Positions 60,814 through 64,000 of a stretch of 64,000 bases of DNA are shown here, piece by piece. The notes below the pieces were generated by a model. That model had not been told where the DNA came from. It saw only the letters and a program-made list of their open reading frames with translations, and did not search any database. The stretch lies in the NCBI GenBank assembly GCA_934526185.1, contig CAKTAA010000003.1, positions 1 to 64,000 on the forward strand, in the 5' to 3' direction. Position 1 is the stretch's first letter, and the number at the start of each line of letters is the position of its first letter. Both the position numbers and the translations under genes were made by a program. Source of the stretch: an uncultured Eubacteriales bacterium. Its GTDB lineage: Bacteria; Bacillota; Clostridia; Oscillospirales; CAG-272.

Positions 60814-60934
60814 TTGACAGCCGTTCCTTTCTGAAACAAGTAGTTTTTCATGAACCGGACAATGAACCTAAGATGTTCCGCCGGTGGACCGCGCAGAAAC
60901 GTTTCGGACATCGCTTTTCAAGCCGCACCATGGA

Positions 60935-62263
60935 TTAAACATTTTTATTCGCTGCAGCCCCTGCCCTGCGGTTATTGCGCAGATTTCTGCGGAGGGACGC
61001 CATCCGGTATGCCGCCGCCTCGGTGTTGTAAAATTTATCATAGATCCACGCGACCCCCCTCATAAGCTCATCCGCCGTCATATGCTTCGGACGGTAAACG
61101 ACGTCCCAGAACGTGTACCGGCTCCAGTCATAATCCGCAATCCGTCCGGCAGCTTCCATCTCACAGAATAGCTGTGTGCCCGGCAGCGGCGTCAGAATCG
61201 TGAAGCTGCCGGAATAAATACCGTTGCTCTGGACAAATTCCAGCACTTTTTCGAACACATCCGCGCCGTCCTCGTCTGTGCCGAACAGAAAGGATCCCCA
61301 TATCTGTACACCCGCCGCCTGTATGTTTGCCGTCAGCCGCTCATAGCGCTGCGACATTCCCGCTTTCCATTTGTTTTTATCAAGCGTAGCCAGGCTGCCG
61401 CCGGATGGATTTTCAAAGCCGATAAAGAGCCACCGGCAGCCAGCGTCCCGGAGCAGCGCCAGAATTTCCGGCTCTTCTCCAACGGAAATATCCGTCTGCG
61501 TCCCCCAGTAGATTTCCTCGTCCCGAAGCAGACGGAGCAGCTTCAGAGCGCTGTCCCTGCGGATAAACATATTATCATCCGCAAAGAATACAAACGGTGC
61601 AGCCGTGACACGCTTAATCGCCCGGAGCTCCTTTATGACCTGCTCCGCCGTTTTGTGCCGGTAACGGGAGCCGTAGATAACCGGCAGCGTACAGTAAGAG
61701 CAGGTTCGGGGACATCCCCGCGTCGTCTGCAGACTGTAGGAGCCGTAAAGCGAAGGGTTCAAAAGATCGTAACGCGGTACGGGAGACAGTCTCAGATTCG
61801 TCAGCCGTTCGGCTCTGTAAACTCTTTTCGGCGAGCCGGCTTCAAAATCCGTGAGAAACCGAAACAGTGTTTCCTCGCCCTCTCCGCACATAACGGTATC
61901 CGCATAATGCAGCGCCTCCTCACACAGCATGGAGGCATGTATGCCGCCCATCACGGTATAACACCCCCGTTCTCTAAACCTCTTGCAGATCTCGTAAGCG
62001 CGCGGCGCCTGCTGCGTCATGCCCGTCACCGCTGCCAGTGTAAAATCCTCATCGAACGGAATCTCCTCGCCGTGATCCTCGTCGATAAACCGAAGCTCAT
62101 ACGACGGAGGAAACAGCGCCGCAAGTGTCAGCAGACTGAGGTTCGGCGTTTCCCACGCTCCGTAAAACGTCGGAACAACCGTGTTGCTCTCCATAAATGA
62201 CTTCATATATGGATTTTTACCGTATTTTGATCCCTTCGGTACTACCAGAGCCACCTTTGACAT
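60935..62263 (-). CDS. B12-binding-type radical SAM enzyme 5
   Basis: The 442-aa protein has VALVVPKGSKYGKNPYMKSF, NLSLLTLAALFPPSYELRFI, VMGGIHASMLCEEALHY and VMCGEGEETLFRF, then the core CPRTCSYC (Cys 184, 188, 191), FFADDNMFIRRDSALK and FIGFENPSGGSLATLD. The ATG at 62263 has AAGGGAG 10 nt upstream; an ATG 9 nt earlier abuts that site, and the longer open frame to 62464 overlaps the PEP-utilising enzyme gene. It starts 76 nt after that gene, so both are probably on one transcript. Confidence 0.88.
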   Translation of the reverse strand: MSKVALVVPKGSKYGKNPYMKSFMESNTVVPTFYGAWETPNLSLLTLAALFPPSYELRFIDEDHGEEIPFDEDFTLAAVTGMTQQAPRAYEICKRFRERGCYTVMGGIHASMLCEEALHYADTVMCGEGEETLFRFLTDFEAGSPKRVYRAERLTNLRLSPVPRYDLLNPSLYGSYSLQTTRGCPRTCSYCTLPVIYGSRYRHKTAEQVIKELRAIKRVTAAPFVFFADDNMFIRRDSALKLLRLLRDEEIYWGTQTDISVGEEPEILALLRDAGCRWLFIGFENPSGGSLATLDKNKWKAGMSQRYERLTANIQAAGVQIWGSFLFGTDEDGADVFEKVLEFVQSNGIYSGSFTILTPLPGTQLFCEMEAAGRIADYDWSRYTFWDVVYRPKHMTADELMRGVAWIYDKFYNTEAAAYRMASLRRNLRNNRRAGAAANKNV

Positions 62264-62339
62264 GGATGCCATACTCCCTTCGCAAAACCGTTTTTTATGC
62301 CCAGTATCGTTACACTCCAGCCGCCGCTGCGGAAAAGCA

Positions 62340-64000
62340 TTACTCGGCCCGGGCATTTGCCGCCTCATTCTCCTTATGCAGTCTGCGGACGCGGCCTGTC
62401 GTACCGTTAAGCTCCACAAGCTCGCCTTCGGTAAAATGCTGCATGGCGTCTCCGTTAAAGACAACTACCGGGATCCGGTATTCCCTTGCGACGACCGCCC
62501 CGTGGGAAAGCATGTTGCCGTAACTCATAATCAGCCCGGAAACCAGCTTCAGCATGGGTGTCCAACTCGGATGAAAGGTATGAACAACACCGATGTCTCC
62601 CGCACACAGTCTGCTGAAATCCTCCGTGCCGCGCAGCAGCCGAATCCGTCCGCGCGCCTCCCCGCCGCTGATGCCTGTGGTTTTGTAGCGTTTTCCTCCC
62701 TGACACCGCTGTATCTCAACCTCTTCGGATTCCTTGAAGAGATACGGAGGTGTCCGGTCTTTTTCCTGCAAAAACAGGTGCCGGCGCCGTGAGGCGGACA
62801 CCGAGGCATTCTGCAGCCCCGCGCCGGCGCACTGCCCGATTTCCCTTGCTGTCAGGTGAAAAATATCTTCTCTGGCCTTCAGGATCCCCTCGGATGCAAA
62901 CGCTTCTCCGAGGCGCAGAAGAATACAGCGGATAAGATGCCAGCTCCGGTCAAATTCATAACGCTGATCCTCCCGCAGGCACATATAGATGCCGGCCAGC
63001 CGCGCCGTTTTCTTAAGCCTTCTCCGCAGAACGGCCGGAATATCTGATGAAGCAGCTTCCATCCGGTGTGTCTGTTTTCCGCTGCCGGTTCTGTTTTTAT
63101 CTTCGTTATGAGAGGATAACCGGCGCAGATACTGTCTCACGACGGAGATGAGATATTCCGGATTTTCCTTTAAATGCGGGTATAAAATATCATCGCAGTG
63201 CATCCCCCTGTGCCCGTGTTTTTTCAGATATGCTCTGAGATTTTCATAAATGTCCGGACACGCACCGCTGCGGAGCGTTTTTTGAATCTCGGCCGGCTCC
63301 CGCTCTGAAAACAACCGGTATGCGTCCCTGCTTCTGCGGATTTTTTCAGCAATTTGCATCAGCTCGCGGTTCGCTCTCACCGTACTGCTTTTCATTCCAC
63401 GGTGCGCGATGGCCGCGTCGGCCTCCGATTCTTCAAGGCCTGCCTCAGCGTATGCAGTCCGTGCCCATTTGTATGAAATTTGAGCAAAGCCGAGAAATCT
63501 GAAATGATCGGCGCCCAGGTAATCGCAGAAGTTCTCCGTCGCCCTGCTGAGCAGGGAAAGCAGCCCTCCTGTGTCGGCAGCGTCCCGCACCTTCCGGCTG
63601 AGTGCGCGCACCCGCCTCCGGTATCGTCCGAGACGTCTGTACCATGAACGCCAGTCCCTCTCCATTTTCCGGATAAGGCGGCTCCTTTTTTCCGCATCGC
63701 CCTCTCCTGTATCCTCGAAATACTTTTTCTGAAATTTCAGATTCCAGTATACCCTGTTGCGTATGAAGCACAGAGGCCTGTCCTCCGGCGCGCCCCCTCT
63801 CTCGTTGCTGTAAAAGCTGAAAAACACCCTGTCCTGCCACGCATCAAGCAAAGAGAGGTAGCAAACGGAGGCAGGAGACGCAAAGCGGTCAAGCAGAACA
63901 CAGTCCAAGCTGCCGCCGAAAATGTCGTGATACAGACCGTCGCCTGCGGACGTAATCGGCCTCGCCTGAAACACGTATAGTTTTCCGGAAGAGATCCCCC
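62340..64000 (-). CDS. PEP-utilising phosphotransferase (PEP synthase / rifampicin phosphotransferase-like), 5' end outside window
   Basis: The frame is open to the window edge, and the first visible residues (KLYVFQARPIT) are the usual end of an N-terminal ATP-grasp domain, so at least 250-300 residues are missing. About 400 residues of linker/helical region follow. Then comes the PEP-utilisers swivelling domain (GISGGEARGRIRLLRGTEDF, HTFHPSWTPMLKLVSGLIMS, NMLSHGAVVAREYRIPVVVF) with the phospho-His in SHGAVVARE. Such enzymes transfer a phosphate from ATP via His to a small molecule (pyruvate, or the drug in Rph). No separate PEP-binding barrel is visible after it, so the layout is Rph-like. 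It heads the cluster in the visible part and may phosphorylate a cluster substrate. Confidence 0.82.
   Translation of the reverse strand, partial: GISSGKLYVFQARPITSAGDGLYHDIFGGSLDCVLLDRFASPASVCYLSLLDAWQDRVFFSFYSNERGGAPEDRPLCFIRNRVYWNLKFQKKYFEDTGEGDAEKRSRLIRKMERDWRSWYRRLGRYRRRVRALSRKVRDAADTGGLLSLLSRATENFCDYLGADHFRFLGFAQISYKWARTAYAEAGLEESEADAAIAHRGMKSSTVRANRELMQIAEKIRRSRDAYRLFSEREPAEIQKTLRSGACPDIYENLRAYLKKHGHRGMHCDDILYPHLKENPEYLISVVRQYLRRLSSHNEDKNRTGSGKQTHRMEAASSDIPAVLRRRLKKTARLAGIYMCLREDQRYEFDRSWHLIRCILLRLGEAFASEGILKAREDIFHLTAREIGQCAGAGLQNASVSASRRRHLFLQEKDRTPPYLFKESEEVEIQRCQGGKRYKTTGISGGEARGRIRLLRGTEDFSRLCAGDIGVVHTFHPSWTPMLKLVSGLIMSYGNMLSHGAVVAREYRIPVVVFNGDAMQHFTEGELVELNGTTGRVRRLHKENEAANARAE

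Overview
The window comes from a low-to-mid GC anaerobic Firmicute, most likely a gut or rumen Clostridia of the Oscillospiraceae/Ruminococcaceae type. This is inferred from gene content: SLH surface proteins, RNase J, TmcAL, 2-hydroxyacyl-CoA dehydratase activases, strong AGGAGG-type ribosome sites, TTG/GTG starts and sigma-A promoters with 17-bp spacers. No rRNA, tRNA or CRISPR array was seen.

Left part (1-36300). The window opens inside a large activase/DUF2229 protein, followed by an HgdB-like partner; this domain set resembles the anaerobic plasmalogen synthase PlsA/PlsR. Next comes tmcAL. Five minus-strand surface proteins follow (4777-11925): one SLH-anchored and four membrane-anchored paralogues, all with a CBM9/DOMON-like ectodomain. 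A core block holds valS, a GyrI-like pseudogene, yebC, argS, a small XRE regulator, the RNase J gene, a PII-like/antiporter pair and rsmA. A plus-strand sugar and cell-wall group follows (DUF4091, galactokinase, VanY-like carboxypeptidase, esterase/propeller fusion). A winged-helix/LicC-like cytidylyltransferase then sits downstream of a 2-aminoethylphosphonate/iron-type ABC transporter with an operator-flanked promoter.

Middle (37154-41684). Three plus-strand genes form a cell-envelope polymer module: an LtaS-like sulfatase-fold membrane enzyme, a small acidic-tailed membrane protein, and one polypeptide fusing a YidC insertase to a CDP-glycerol glycerophosphotransferase.

Right part (41810-64000). 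Nineteen genes lie on the minus strand, many overlapping or separated by under 50 nt. They encode five B12-binding-type radical SAM enzymes, three divergent 2-hydroxyacyl-CoA dehydratase/benzoyl-CoA reductase-like subunits with one activase, a crotonase, a FabZ-like dehydratase, a free-standing acyl carrier protein, a DxYGT-type HAD enzyme, an alpha/beta hydrolase, a TetR regulator, a PEP-utilising phosphotransferase (cut by the window edge) and three NHL beta-propeller proteins, two of which carry an N-terminal GGDEF domain. The one plus-strand interruption is a decayed GNAT gene. I do not recognise this combination as a described pathway. My best inference is an anaerobic radical/low-potential-electron pathway acting on acyl-ACP or acyl-CoA substrates, perhaps making or remodelling an unusual lipid, under nucleotide-linked control through the GGDEF-NHL proteins. 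This is the leading candidate for an undescribed system.
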